A stretch of 64,000 nucleotides of DNA from Bacteriovoracaceae bacterium (GTDB lineage: Bacteria; Bdellovibrionota; UBA1018), in the NCBI GenBank assembly GCA_947447665.1, contig CANFJX010000002.1:124001-188000 (forward strand). The letters are read 5' to 3'. Below are positions 39,944-49,719 of this stretch, one piece after another. How positions within the stretch are numbered: the stretch's first letter is position 1; every line of letters starts with the position of its first letter. The notes under the pieces were generated by a model. That model saw only the letters and a list, made by a program, of their open reading frames with translations, had not been told where the DNA came from and searched no databases. Position numbers and translations under genes: made by a program.

Positions 39944-40752
39944 CTACTGAAAGTTTTTCTACTTCCCATTTAGACCGAAAATCCCTGAAGAGGCCCGATT
40001 CCTTTAGCTTGGCCGTGACGAGCTTTTTTGGAAACGTATTTCAGAATACCCGGGGGTTGCTGATCTTATTAGCGCTCTTGTTCCTGAGTGTGGTTGGATT
40101 CTTCTTTTGGGCGAATCAGAATGAAGGTCGCTCCCATCAGGCGACAGAAGCTCTTTACGGGGCTGAGAAAGTACTCGATGAGGAGATGGGAAAGCTCTCC
40201 AGCCCGCTTGAGACTGCTGTGAAAGCGGCTCAAGGGAAAAGCGATCAATCAGGCCCCTCAGCCGCTCAGGCTGCCAAGGATCAGGCTTCGAAAGTTGATT
40301 ACCTTAAGGTAGATGTCGATGCACGCTTGCCCCGAGGAGTAGGGAAGCTGGTCGAGGTGACTGAGAAGTTTTCTAATACCCGAGCTTCTTTTGAGGCTCA
40401 AATGCAGCTGGGAAGTATTTACTTTAACCACGCTCAGTTTGAGAAATCACTCGGCTGGTTCCAGAAGGCTGAAAAAGCCGCGCGAGAAAAATTAGATCGC
40501 GTAGCTGCTCTCTCTTCTGTAGGTTATGCACAAGAAAACTTGGGTAAGCCGTCCGAAGCTCTTGGGTATTTCCAAAAAGCGATTGCGCTCGGTGAGCCTA
40601 GTTTAAAAGGAGATCTTCTTCTGGCGATTGGTCGCTGCTATGAAGGTCTTAATGATTTAGCTAAAGCTCGGAGCATCTATGAACAGGTTTCCAAAGAGTT
40701 CCCCGGGGGCGAGTACGCAAAGGCCGCGGATGGCCGCAAGAGTCGTCTCTAA
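39916..40752 (+). CDS. TPR protein (YfgM-like) with N-terminal TM
   Basis: LLILLALLFLSVVGFFFW TM; TPR-like repeats; downstream of der, upstream of BamB-like gene. Confidence 0.75.
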   Translation: MRKRNSMTSTTESFSTSHLDRKSLKRPDSFSLAVTSFFGNVFQNTRGLLILLALLFLSVVGFFFWANQNEGRSHQATEALYGAEKVLDEEMGKLSSPLETAVKAAQGKSDQSGPSAAQAAKDQASKVDYLKVDVDARLPRGVGKLVEVTEKFSNTRASFEAQMQLGSIYFNHAQFEKSLGWFQKAEKAAREKLDRVAALSSVGYAQENLGKPSEALGYFQKAIALGEPSLKGDLLLAIGRCYEGLNDLAKARSIYEQVSKEFPGGEYAKAADGRKSRL

Positions 40753-41935
40753 GAGAATTATGGGTTTATTGCAAATCGGGCTTGTTTGCGCGCTCTTCCT
40801 TCAAGTGGGATGCTCCGGCCATCAAATTCATTCTGACCTTTATGCCGATCCAAAGATTATGGTTCGTAAATGGACGTTGTCGACCCATGGTCCTTTTGAA
40901 ATCGGAGATCATGGCACTGAGTACTCAAACCCAGTCATGAGTCAAAATACGCTGATTTTCGGAAATCGGAGTCTTGGGCTGATTGCCATGTACCCTGCGA
41001 TCAATCAGCAGCGTTGGAATCTCAAGATCAATCAAGGTGTCGTCAGTGAGTTGGTCTTAGACGATACCTCCGTTTATTTTGGTGGGGGAGACGGGTTTTT
41101 ATACTCGGTCAATTTGGAAACGGGGAAAGTTAACTGGAAGTACGAACTCCGGAACGATATTGTATCCCGCCCTACGCTGTCGGGCGGAAGGATTTTCGTT
41201 ACCACCTCTAATGACCTCGTTTATGCTCTCGACGCGGGCACTGGAAAGTGGCTGTGGCATTATCGCCGCAGAACTTCAGGTGGTACGTCGATTTACGGAG
41301 CGTCAGCGCCGCTTGTGGACGGCTCAGAAGTTCTCGTGGGGATGAGTGACGGGTTTGTAGTTGCCCTTTCGCTCGAAGAGGGTGTTTTGAAGTGGGAGAA
41401 GAAAATTCACCTGGGTACTAAATTTACTAACGTAAATGCCCATCCGGCTTTGGACGGGGGCATCATTTACATTCCCTCCTACGATGGGGCACTTTATGCT
41501 TTGAAGCGTGCAGACGGAGAAGTGGTTTGGCGTTTCGACGCTGGAGGAAGTAAGGATGTCGTTTTAGATCATCAACGGCTTTTTCTGCCCTCATCGGATG
41601 GGTCGGTCTATTGTCTTCAAAAGGCGAATGCAAAGATTCTTTGGAAATTTGAGCTCGACTCAGGGGTGCCCACCCAGCTGGCGACCACGGAAAAGTATAT
41701 CATTGTGGGGTCGAGCTATCAGTATCTGTATTTAATTGATAAAAACACTGGGAAAGCTGTTTATCGGTTTGACGCTGGCTATAATACTGGATTTTCAGGG
41801 ACTCCCTGGTATGACTCTGTCCAGCAAAGAGTTTACGCTCTCTCGGGCGCTGGGAATCTCTATTCTTTTCAGATGAGAAAGCCCTCTAAGAAGGAGTTCT
41901 CTCATGGATCGATTGATCCCTATGTGTTCAATTAG
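40724..41935 (+). CDS. PQQ-like beta-propeller lipoprotein, BamB-like
   Basis: Lipobox LFLQVGC; repeated VYALDAGTGKWLW-type blades; likely start within 40724-40760. Confidence 0.8.
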   Translation, partial: PRMAARVVSKRIMGLLQIGLVCALFLQVGCSGHQIHSDLYADPKIMVRKWTLSTHGPFEIGDHGTEYSNPVMSQNTLIFGNRSLGLIAMYPAINQQRWNLKINQGVVSELVLDDTSVYFGGGDGFLYSVNLETGKVNWKYELRNDIVSRPTLSGGRIFVTTSNDLVYALDAGTGKWLWHYRRRTSGGTSIYGASAPLVDGSEVLVGMSDGFVVALSLEEGVLKWEKKIHLGTKFTNVNAHPALDGGIIYIPSYDGALYALKRADGEVVWRFDAGGSKDVVLDHQRLFLPSSDGSVYCLQKANAKILWKFELDSGVPTQLATTEKYIIVGSSYQYLYLIDKNTGKAVYRFDAGYNTGFSGTPWYDSVQQRVYALSGAGNLYSFQMRKPSKKEFSHGSIDPYVFN

Positions 41936-42119
41936 CTCGTAAGATCAATTACTTAGGTCCGATAATAGATATTATGTAAACTCGATGCGGAGTGGGTCGA
42001 TTTATCTATACGCTGTTCACTCTATTCATTTTGGAAAATTTTTTTGGTTCCTATTAAATATTGTCTCGAATTAGGTCTTAAAATAGGTTAAATAGTTTTT
42101 GTTTTTAAACTTGTGAAGT

Positions 42120-42143
42120 TTTTCAGTCACATTTTCAGTCACA
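42120..42143 (+). promoter_or_regulatory. perfect 2x12-bp tandem repeat, candidate operator
   Basis: TTTTCAGTCACA repeated twice immediately upstream of the XRE gene ATG (42161). Confidence 0.45.
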
Positions 42144-42160
42144 CTATAGGTAGGCACATT

Positions 42161-42622
42161 ATGAAACGCGGTCGTCCAAAAGGTAGTTCAAAAGATAACA
42201 GGTCGTTCGGTCCCTTGGGGGATTTAATTCGTAAAGCTCGTCTGGACAAAAGTCTGGGTTTGGCCGATGTAGCTAAAACATGCGGCTGTTCTGTTCAGTT
42301 TATTTCTAATATTGAACACGGCAGAGCCCCGCTTCCTTGGGGAAAAGCCCCTGTATTGGCAAAGACCCTCAATCTTCCTTTGGAAGATTTGCAGGCAGCT
42401 AATCTGGCCATCCGTTCTGACTTTAAAGGATTTGTGAGTGGTCCAGAAGGTAAGAAAATTTCCAAGCCCATGATTTTGAAAAAAGTAACTGAGAGAGCCT
42501 CGGCAATCGCTTTAGCCGCAAAGGATTCTCAGCTTCAAGAGTTGATTCAGAAGTACCAAGCAGCTTCCGTTTCTTCTCGAAAGAAGTTTGTTAAGATAGC
42601 TTTAGAGATTTTGGCTCACTAG
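42161..42622 (+). CDS. XRE-family HTH regulator with N-terminal GRPKGS motif
   Basis: MKRGRPKGSSKD (AT-hook-like) then LGDLIRKARLDKSLGLADVAKTCGCSVQFISNIEHGRA. Confidence 0.85.
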   Translation: MKRGRPKGSSKDNRSFGPLGDLIRKARLDKSLGLADVAKTCGCSVQFISNIEHGRAPLPWGKAPVLAKTLNLPLEDLQAANLAIRSDFKGFVSGPEGKKISKPMILKKVTERASAIALAAKDSQLQELIQKYQAASVSSRKKFVKIALEILAH

Positions 42623-42645
42623 TTAATTTCTCTCGTCATTTTATC

Positions 42646-42699
42646 AAGCCATGAAATGCCTCTAAGCCACGGCTTTGAGCTTTTCATGGCTTTTTTTTT
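42646..42699 (+). terminator. Rho-independent terminator
   Basis: AAGCCATGAAA(42646-42656)/TTTCATGGCTT(42682-42692) stem followed by a T run. Confidence 0.8.
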
Positions 42700-42764
42700 G
42701 ACTTTTTTATCCCTTCTCGAAACCTTTTTTACCCTCTTCGTACTCACTCATAAGGGGGATTTTT

Positions 42765-43547
42765 TTGATTCATTCTACGCGAGTTTATTTTGGCTTTGTT
42801 TGGATTTTTATTGGCTTAAGTAGCACTCAGGCTTTTGCATCGAAGCGTGCCTACCGAGTTGGCGCCCTGATCTATCACGGCGTTGCGACTGCGTATGGAG
42901 ATACCGAGTCGATTAGTAAAATTTTAGATTCCAATGGAATTACCCACCAAGATGTTACCTCTGAGGAACTCAATCGACTGAGCGTCGAAGAGTTATCCCA
43001 ATATGGAATGATAGTTTGGCCGGGCGGTTATGCGGGGCAGATGAGTGCCAGTCTCGAACCAGCGACTCGAGAACGGGTTCGTCTGGCGGTGCGCGAGCGT
43101 GGCGTGAGCTATGTCGGAATTTGTGCTGGAGCCTTCATCGCCGTAAGTCCTGCTCCGACTCCCGGTGTAGATGGACCTGAGTGGGGTCTCGCCATCATCC
43201 CGGCTGAAACCCTCCCCTACTATCACTTGGAGGACGAGGGAGTGGACTACTCACTTGTGAGTCTTGAGCTCGCGGCAGGACGAAGGGGCGACATCGTTTG
43301 GTGGGGCGGTCCTACCCTCCCGGAGGTGGCTCACGGGGTGATTGCTAGATATGGTGATAATCGCGAGCCTGCTATCATTCAAACTCAAGCTGGGCAAGGT
43401 CGGGTGATTCTATCAGGCCCCCACCCTGAGGCACCGCGGAGCTGGAGAACAAAGCTTGGATTAGCCGAGTCAGACGGACTGGACCACAAGTTAGCTGGGC
43501 AGTTATTTAGAGCTGCGTTGGAACTAGAAGAACTGAATGTACTTTAG
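42765..43547 (+). CDS. BPL_N / class I glutamine amidotransferase-like secreted protein
   Basis: VGALIYHGVATAYGDTESISKIL, IVWPGGYAGQM, YVGICAGAFIA. Confidence 0.78.
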   Translation: MIHSTRVYFGFVWIFIGLSSTQAFASKRAYRVGALIYHGVATAYGDTESISKILDSNGITHQDVTSEELNRLSVEELSQYGMIVWPGGYAGQMSASLEPATRERVRLAVRERGVSYVGICAGAFIAVSPAPTPGVDGPEWGLAIIPAETLPYYHLEDEGVDYSLVSLELAAGRRGDIVWWGGPTLPEVAHGVIARYGDNREPAIIQTQAGQGRVILSGPHPEAPRSWRTKLGLAESDGLDHKLAGQLFRAALELEELNVL

Positions 43548-43573
43548 GGACCTATTCGTTGATCCCCCCATGG

Positions 43574-43607
43574 TTCGGGGTGTTCTGGCTCTCCAGAACA
43601 CCCCGAA
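43574..43607. terminator. bidirectional terminator-like hairpin between convergent genes
   Basis: TTCGGGGTGTTCTGG-CTCT-CCAGAACACCCCGAA, 15-bp perfect stem; no immediate T tract. Confidence 0.7.
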
Positions 43608-43623
43608 TCCTCAACCTGATTTT

Positions 43624-44199
43624 TTAATTCATTGATCCGTCTAAGGAAACTGGGCTCGAAATTTCTGAACTTTCGCCGGCTGGTTCACTCGCTGGTTCAC
43701 TCGCATTGGATAACCATTGAGCAAGTCGGTTGAATGGGTAGCGAACAATTCGGGTTCCCATTCCAAGCACGTCGGTTGCCGTCTTTTTGCTCTCTAGTAC
43801 TGCATGAATCAATTGGTCCGAACCTGAGTAGACACAGGCAACCGCTTGATGAGCTGCTTCGGTGCTGCGGAGAAGTGCTTGATTTACTGTTCCCATTGCT
43901 GCGCTCGGCAGGTTTTGGCAAAAGGCGGTCGCGGCTCGGCAGGTGCCACGAGCTTTTCTAGCGACTGAGTTTTCTAAAGGCGCTTCTTCCAGTTCGTTTT
44001 CTAATTCTACATCGCAGACCTGAGCTTCATCGCTACTTTGAGAATCAGTCGCAACCGCATCTCGTTGCTGAGGTTCGGTCGCAATTCCATGCGAAATCCA
44101 ATCTGATGGGAGCTGGACCGCTTGATTTGGGGCGCATGCACCTAACAGAATAATAAGATTTAAACACAGGACTGATTTAAAAAGAGGGTTGTTTTTCAT
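43624..44199 (-). CDS. hypothetical lipoprotein
   Basis: Lipobox LNLIILLGAC. Confidence 0.65.
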   Translation of the reverse strand: MKNNPLFKSVLCLNLIILLGACAPNQAVQLPSDWISHGIATEPQQRDAVATDSQSSDEAQVCDVELENELEEAPLENSVARKARGTCRAATAFCQNLPSAAMGTVNQALLRSTEAAHQAVACVYSGSDQLIHAVLESKKTATDVLGMGTRIVRYPFNRLAQWLSNASEPASEPAGESSEISSPVSLDGSMN

Positions 44200-44322
44200 G
44201 GGGCCGATAACTACCGATAAAAAGGAATTTAGTCAACAAAAAAAAAGAGCGGCTCTGCGACTCCTAGAGCTGGAGGAACCGGCTGAAATGGTTTATGTAT
44301 GGTGACGAAAGGAAACTAAACG

Positions 44323-45627
44323 ATGACGGATGCTTCCCAGTCTTTTAAGTTGAGTTCGCTTCGGCTCGGGTCCTCAAATCCCTACTGTATCTGGGGCGTT
44401 GCTGCATTGTTTTACATGTACCAGTTCGTCTTAAGAGTGGCTCCTAGTGTTTTAGTGGAAGATCTGATGATTTCCTTTCAAGCAAGTGCTTCTAGTGTGG
44501 GGTCGTTATCCGCTATTGCGATGTATTTTTATTCACTTTTTCAAATTCCATCCGGGATTTTGTCTGATCATTTTGGGGTGAGAAAAGTCATCCTCACTTC
44601 ACTCATTTTATGTATTTTGGGAACATTGATTTTTGCGTCTTCGAATCAAATCGAGGTAGCGAAGTTCGGACGCCTTATTCTGGGTATCGGCTCATCTGCT
44701 GCCTTTTTGTGTTTAGGGAAAATCGCTAGTCAGTACTTCCCGCCTAACCGGAGGGCCACTCTCTTTGGTTTGGCCATGTCTGTGGGTACCCTGGGAGCTC
44801 TGAACGGGGGGCCTCCCCTCGCCTACTTGGTGGGTCAGATGGGCTGGAGGGGGAGTCTTTTTGTGGTCAGTGCTGCTGGTGGAGTCATTTTTGTAGTTAA
44901 CTATCTTTTTCTGGATCATTCGGGGCCCTCCATTCCCTCGGCCCTCTCGACTCCGGTAGAAAAATTGAGTTACGTTCGAATTCTTGATGTATTTAAAAAT
45001 CGTTTAGTTTGGACTCATGCTTTGAGTGCCCTCGGGGTGTATTTGTCTCTTGCTGTTTTGGCAGATCTCTGGGGCCCGTCCTTTGTTATTCAACGTTTTG
45101 GGGTGAACAAGCAGATTGCGGCTGAGACGTTATCGTGGATGTACGTAGGACTTTTTGTTGGGAGTCTTGTGCTGTCCTGGTTGAGTGATTGGCTCCAAAA
45201 TAGAAAAATATTAATTATCCTGAGTACTGCCTCGATTTCTACCCTACTTGTTTTTCTCATTTACTACCCCGGTTTGACCCTTTTTCAGGGTACCCTTATG
45301 ATCGGCCTACTTGGGTTTTTTGCTGGCGCCGAAATGCTCTGCTTCACCGGCGCGAGCGAGGCTTCGACTGCTCGAACTGCAGGGACAGTGACTGGCGTCG
45401 TTAATACAGTCGTGATGTTAACTGGCGCAATCATCCAGCATCAGGTGGGACACCTTTTGGACTCAGTCTGGGCAGGTGAGTTCGTGAGCGAGGGTGTGAG
45501 GGCCTACTCTTTAAGTAATTTTCAGTACGCATTGGCGCTTTTGCCTATTCTTGCTGGGGGCTCATTTGTCGCCAGTCTATTCCTTCCTAGTTCCCTGCAT
45601 TCTCACCCTTTGCCGAGTAAGTTGTAG
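44323..45627 (+). CDS. MFS transporter
   Basis: About 12 hydrophobic segments; GILSDHFGVRKVILTSLILC between TM2 and TM3. Confidence 0.9.
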   Translation: MTDASQSFKLSSLRLGSSNPYCIWGVAALFYMYQFVLRVAPSVLVEDLMISFQASASSVGSLSAIAMYFYSLFQIPSGILSDHFGVRKVILTSLILCILGTLIFASSNQIEVAKFGRLILGIGSSAAFLCLGKIASQYFPPNRRATLFGLAMSVGTLGALNGGPPLAYLVGQMGWRGSLFVVSAAGGVIFVVNYLFLDHSGPSIPSALSTPVEKLSYVRILDVFKNRLVWTHALSALGVYLSLAVLADLWGPSFVIQRFGVNKQIAAETLSWMYVGLFVGSLVLSWLSDWLQNRKILIILSTASISTLLVFLIYYPGLTLFQGTLMIGLLGFFAGAEMLCFTGASEASTARTAGTVTGVVNTVVMLTGAIIQHQVGHLLDSVWAGEFVSEGVRAYSLSNFQYALALLPILAGGSFVASLFLPSSLHSHPLPSKL

Positions 45628-45754
45628 CGATTTACCGACAGTTCATTGGCTTTTCTCAATATGCGATGCCTCAATTCAGTTGTAAGGCCTTTTCTGCTGT
45701 TCTTGGTGGTGGCACAGGAGCTGCACTGGGAGCAGTATCTCAAAGAAAATGGCT

Positions 45755-45788
45755 AAAAATATTCTAAGTTGAAAAATATTCTAAGTTG
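45755..45788. repeat. perfect 17-bp tandem duplication
   Basis: AAAAATATTCTAAGTTG x2. Confidence 0.9.
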
Positions 45789-45860
45789 ATGTAAAAAATC
45801 AAAATCTTTGAGAGTAGTGCCTCGAGAAGTTCCCAAAATTCAGCTTTTTTAGGAGTAGTT

Positions 45861-46544
45861 GTGATCTCAAGCGATTTGTTGATTTTAAAAGAAAGTAGAA
45901 AAGCCGCAATACAATCGAGTCCGCTGTTTAATCGAGAATTGGACCTGAATCGCAATGAATTAACTTTCATTTTTTCTCAGTACTGGCATCTTTTGACCTA
46001 TTTTCCGAACTTTTTGGCCTATTTGATCACAGTTCTTCCCAGGCTGAGCGACAAGAGCTCTGTTGCCCGAGTTCTTTCAGAGGAGTTGGGGGATGGAAAC
46101 CTAGAAGAAGCACATGAAGGGGCCTACTTCGGAGCTCTGAAATTGTTGGGAATTGATGAAAACCAAGTAAGATCCTCCGTGCCCCTTCCAAAGACCCAAT
46201 CAATGATGTCTGGCTACTACTCTTGCGCTAATGAACCTTTGAAGGCACTTGGATTCTTTCTTTCAACTGAGTTTGCTGATCTTTGGATCGTTTCAAATCT
46301 AGGGCGGCTCATGCTCAATGCCTTACCTGAGCGACAAACCATCAAATGGATTGATCTTCATGTCAAGCAAGAGCCTGGGCATGTTGCTGATGCGAATGAT
46401 TGCCTCGGGTGGATTTCAACTCCCGATGATCACAATCGTGTTACTTCTCACGCTCAGGAGTGCGCTCGCTTGTGGGATGATTTCTTCCTAGGGATCTATG
46501 AAGAGATTGAGTCAGCACGTAAAAAACTGACCACGGTTATTTAG
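45861..46544 (+). CDS. heme-oxygenase-like (TENA/PqqC/CADD-type) iron-containing redox enzyme
   Basis: VLSEELGDGNLEEAHEG and WIDLHVKQEPGHVADANDCL resemble the Glu/His metal-ligand motifs of HDO-type enzymes. Confidence 0.75.
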   Translation: MISSDLLILKESRKAAIQSSPLFNRELDLNRNELTFIFSQYWHLLTYFPNFLAYLITVLPRLSDKSSVARVLSEELGDGNLEEAHEGAYFGALKLLGIDENQVRSSVPLPKTQSMMSGYYSCANEPLKALGFFLSTEFADLWIVSNLGRLMLNALPERQTIKWIDLHVKQEPGHVADANDCLGWISTPDDHNRVTSHAQECARLWDDFFLGIYEEIESARKKLTTVI

Positions 46545-46557
46545 GCGGAGATGAGCT

Positions 46558-47565
46558 ATGCGGAAGTCTTTTCTTACTCCATTTCGCCTCTATCTTTGCG
46601 TTGCTCCTCTGCTGGGTTGTAATCCTGAACGACTCTCACATCATCATGAAGAATTACATTCCAAGGTTCATCAATTCTATCAAGATGCCTTTGATGGGTT
46701 TGAGAGCGAAATTGAGGGCTCCGCTAAGCTGATTGAACGATGCCTTGACTCCAAGAGCCGCTGCAGTGCAAACGGTTCAGCGCCAGATCAGCTCAGTAGT
46801 CTCTACGTGCCAGATTTTTCGCCCAAAGGTTCGGTGCTCCAAAGATTCAAGCAAATCTCTACGCCCCTTGAAGCCAGCTGGGACGCCTTCTTAAGGGCTC
46901 ATCCCTATATTAGTTGGTTTTACGTCCTCGACGTGCTTTCTGGTGCCTTGAGGATTTCGCCCGCGACCCCGACTGATATGACTTTCGGTAAGTCCATGGA
47001 CTTTAAGACCTTCGAATTTTATGAGTCCGCTACGCGAGAATATCCCAAGGTCGCATGGCAAAAGAAAACCAAAGAGGACATGAGTGGCACGGGTCTTATT
47101 TTAATGGCATCGAAGGCCGTGAAGAATTTGAGAGGCCAAGTCTCTCATGTAATTTCAGGCGACGTGAAGGTATCCTTTATGTCAAAATCGGTGCAGCCTC
47201 TTTTTGACGAGTTCGTGTCAAGATCGAGATCTAAAGGCTTCCATTTTTTCGCCTACCTTAAGCCCGAGCATGGTCTGCGGAGTCAGATTTCTGAATATGC
47301 TTCTGATCAAGCGGAGTGGCTTTCTATTAAATCTTTTTCTAATAATGGTGACGAGTTCCTGCATGTGACGCCAGTGGTCCAGGCCAAACTCCTGTCGATA
47401 GAGGATCGCGCAACCGCTCTCGCCAATCAGGCGGTCCAGGAAACTTTGCCAGGGTATGCTGCAAGTTTTGTTACAGGGCGCGTGCATCTGGGACAGGCTC
47501 CTTATCACTGCTCGGTCAGTCAACTCAAAAAACCACAGGTTATTTTATGGATCTGCTCAAGATAA
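46558..47565 (+). CDS. periplasmic Cache/PDC-like sensor lipoprotein
   Basis: Lipobox CVAPLLGC; HPYISWFYVLDVLSGALRI...FKTFEFYESATREYPKVAWQKKTKEDMSGTGLILMASKAV. Confidence 0.6.
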   Translation: MRKSFLTPFRLYLCVAPLLGCNPERLSHHHEELHSKVHQFYQDAFDGFESEIEGSAKLIERCLDSKSRCSANGSAPDQLSSLYVPDFSPKGSVLQRFKQISTPLEASWDAFLRAHPYISWFYVLDVLSGALRISPATPTDMTFGKSMDFKTFEFYESATREYPKVAWQKKTKEDMSGTGLILMASKAVKNLRGQVSHVISGDVKVSFMSKSVQPLFDEFVSRSRSKGFHFFAYLKPEHGLRSQISEYASDQAEWLSIKSFSNNGDEFLHVTPVVQAKLLSIEDRATALANQAVQETLPGYAASFVTGRVHLGQAPYHCSVSQLKKPQVILWICSR

Positions 47566-49484
47566 GTAAAATAAAGCAGATGCAGATTCGAAGTTGGAAG
47601 CTGCAGCATTTTGTCTGCATAGTAGTCGTTTTTTGGTCGCTCATCTTGGCGCCCATCACATTTTCTGTTTACCTAGAAAATTGTAAAAGTGACCTTCGCG
47701 AACTCAAGCTAAATCTGAACAGTCAGCTCCAACAGTATCATTCTAATCTTAGGAACTCGCGCTGGGCCTTGACACGATTTAATTTCCTTCGGCATCACTT
47801 TTTCAAGACAGACCCTCAGCTTCTTAGCTCGCTCGAGGGGATTTTTCTCCCAGGGTTTTCCTTCGGTACTCAAAGTGAATATTTTATTTTGCGGGACCTA
47901 GAGGGTAAGACCAAGTTGGAAGCCCTGCGGGGCGCTCTCGTGAGTCGTCATAGCGACCTATATATCCCAGGTGAGAAGGATCTGGTTAAGCGGGGCGAGG
48001 GCATTGTGACGATTCCCTGTAAGATTAATCAAATACCTTATCTTTGTCTCATTAGTACGCCCGATCTTCGTAATTACCAGGAAGCCTCCGACCGCTATAT
48101 TACGTTAGGAGCGATTCCGAGGTCGGAGCTCTACTCTCTTTCGCGATCGCCTGAAGTTCAGCAATACTCGCTGTTTCGAGTGGATCAACCCGGATTTCAT
48201 TTCTCCTTCGACTCAGACTTCAAACAGGAGTTCGGTTCGTGGCAGAATTTAGGCAGTCTTTTTCGGCAAAGCGTCGAACCTTATCCTGGGTTTTGGATTT
48301 CCCTCAGCTACCCTTGGACAGACTTCCTGGTGATGACTTCTGGAGCCATTTTAATTCTATCCGTTTTAGTTACGATTGCGGGTCTGATTATTAATCAGAT
48401 TTTTCAAGTTCGGATAAAAACCGAGTTAGAAATGGAGTCTTTGAAGAATGAGAGGGAAAGTTACGAGAGAGTTCAACTTTTAGTCAAGGGCGTGATCCAT
48501 GATATCGAGAGCCCTTTAGCTGCTCTTCGGGTTCTATCAGCAGGTGAGCAGGACACGGATAGAAAAAGTCTGTTTGATCTTCTTTTCAAGCGTGTTCGTC
48601 TGATTGTAAGCGACCTTGAGGGGAAGGGAAATTCGGGAGGCCGAGTGGAGCCTTCTTACTTGCCTATTATCCCAATCTTGAACTCCATCGTGCTCGAAAA
48701 GCAAAAAGAACTTGGAATGCGTGCTTCTTTAATTTTAGATTCTGGGAAAATCTCTGCAGCATGGGTTTGCGGTGTTTACTCTGATTTTTTCAGGATGTTT
48801 TCTAATATTGTTAATAATGCAGTTCAAGCCTCAGAAAAGAATTCTATCATTCGAATTAAGCTCGAAGTCGATTTAATAAAAGAAAAAATCAGTATCTTCG
48901 TGATTGACTCTGGGAGAGGAATTCCAGAGGAGTTGGTGAGTCGACTTTTCGAAAAGGGCGCAACTTTTGGAAAATCGGGTGGTAGCGGTATTGGCCTTTT
49001 CCAAGCTAGGAACACAGCTCGCGCAATGAATGGGGATATTTATATAAGACCTAATCCCGATGAGCCTGGAACGGTGGTCGAGATATTGCTTCCCTCGCTT
49101 GAGGCCCCAGGCTGGTTCCGGCCAGAAATTCAGCTATCGCCAGGGGGGAGAATCGTACTGGTCGATGACGAGGAAATTGTACAGAAAATATTTCAAGATA
49201 AGCTAAAAAGATCCAGCATCGATTACGAGATTCAGTTTTTCTCTCATCCGAGTTCAGTGCCTATCGAGCTGATTCATGATCCCCGTTGTTTTTTTGTTAT
49301 TGATAATAATTACGGCGTTGACCTATCTGCTGGATTGCAATTTTGTCAAAAACTCCCAGCCCATCGGACTCTTTTATTTACATCAGATTGGAACTTAAAA
49401 GCTATTCAGATTCAGTCCGAGGAGTTTAAAATTAGTCTCCTTGGTAAAGAGTTTTTAGAGCTGATTAAATTTGTGCAGGTCTGA
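47547..49484 (+). CDS. hybrid sensor histidine kinase with C-terminal receiver domain
   Basis: H-box VKGVIHDIESPLAALR; N-box IVNNAVQAS; DSGRGIPEEL; GSGIGLFQAR; REC VLVDDEE...FFVIDNN...LFTSD...LLGKE. Confidence 0.9.
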   Translation: MDLLKISKIKQMQIRSWKLQHFVCIVVVFWSLILAPITFSVYLENCKSDLRELKLNLNSQLQQYHSNLRNSRWALTRFNFLRHHFFKTDPQLLSSLEGIFLPGFSFGTQSEYFILRDLEGKTKLEALRGALVSRHSDLYIPGEKDLVKRGEGIVTIPCKINQIPYLCLISTPDLRNYQEASDRYITLGAIPRSELYSLSRSPEVQQYSLFRVDQPGFHFSFDSDFKQEFGSWQNLGSLFRQSVEPYPGFWISLSYPWTDFLVMTSGAILILSVLVTIAGLIINQIFQVRIKTELEMESLKNERESYERVQLLVKGVIHDIESPLAALRVLSAGEQDTDRKSLFDLLFKRVRLIVSDLEGKGNSGGRVEPSYLPIIPILNSIVLEKQKELGMRASLILDSGKISAAWVCGVYSDFFRMFSNIVNNAVQASEKNSIIRIKLEVDLIKEKISIFVIDSGRGIPEELVSRLFEKGATFGKSGGSGIGLFQARNTARAMNGDIYIRPNPDEPGTVVEILLPSLEAPGWFRPEIQLSPGGRIVLVDDEEIVQKIFQDKLKRSSIDYEIQFFSHPSSVPIELIHDPRCFFVIDNNYGVDLSAGLQFCQKLPAHRTLLFTSDWNLKAIQIQSEEFKISLLGKEFLELIKFVQV

Positions 49485-49719
49485 TTAGATTAAGCTTATC
49501 AAGTCTTAGAAGATAGGTTTTAATTAATATATCATTAATTTAATATATCGATTTTTAATTTTATCCACTGTCTCTATTGGATTTCTCATTACTATTGAGA
49601 AGTTATCTCGCTCAGATACCGCTGAGTTCATTGGGCCGGAGTTCATTGGACCGGAACCCATTGCTCAGTCCTCACCTATTCCGACACCTTCCAGTGGGTT
49701 AGCCTCGAATGAGCACGAA

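Noticed and set aside
45710-45724. Second sigma54-like site TGGCAC-AGGAG-CTGC
   Set aside because: The -12 element is CTGC rather than TTGC and the site lies in a possible micro-ORF; too weak
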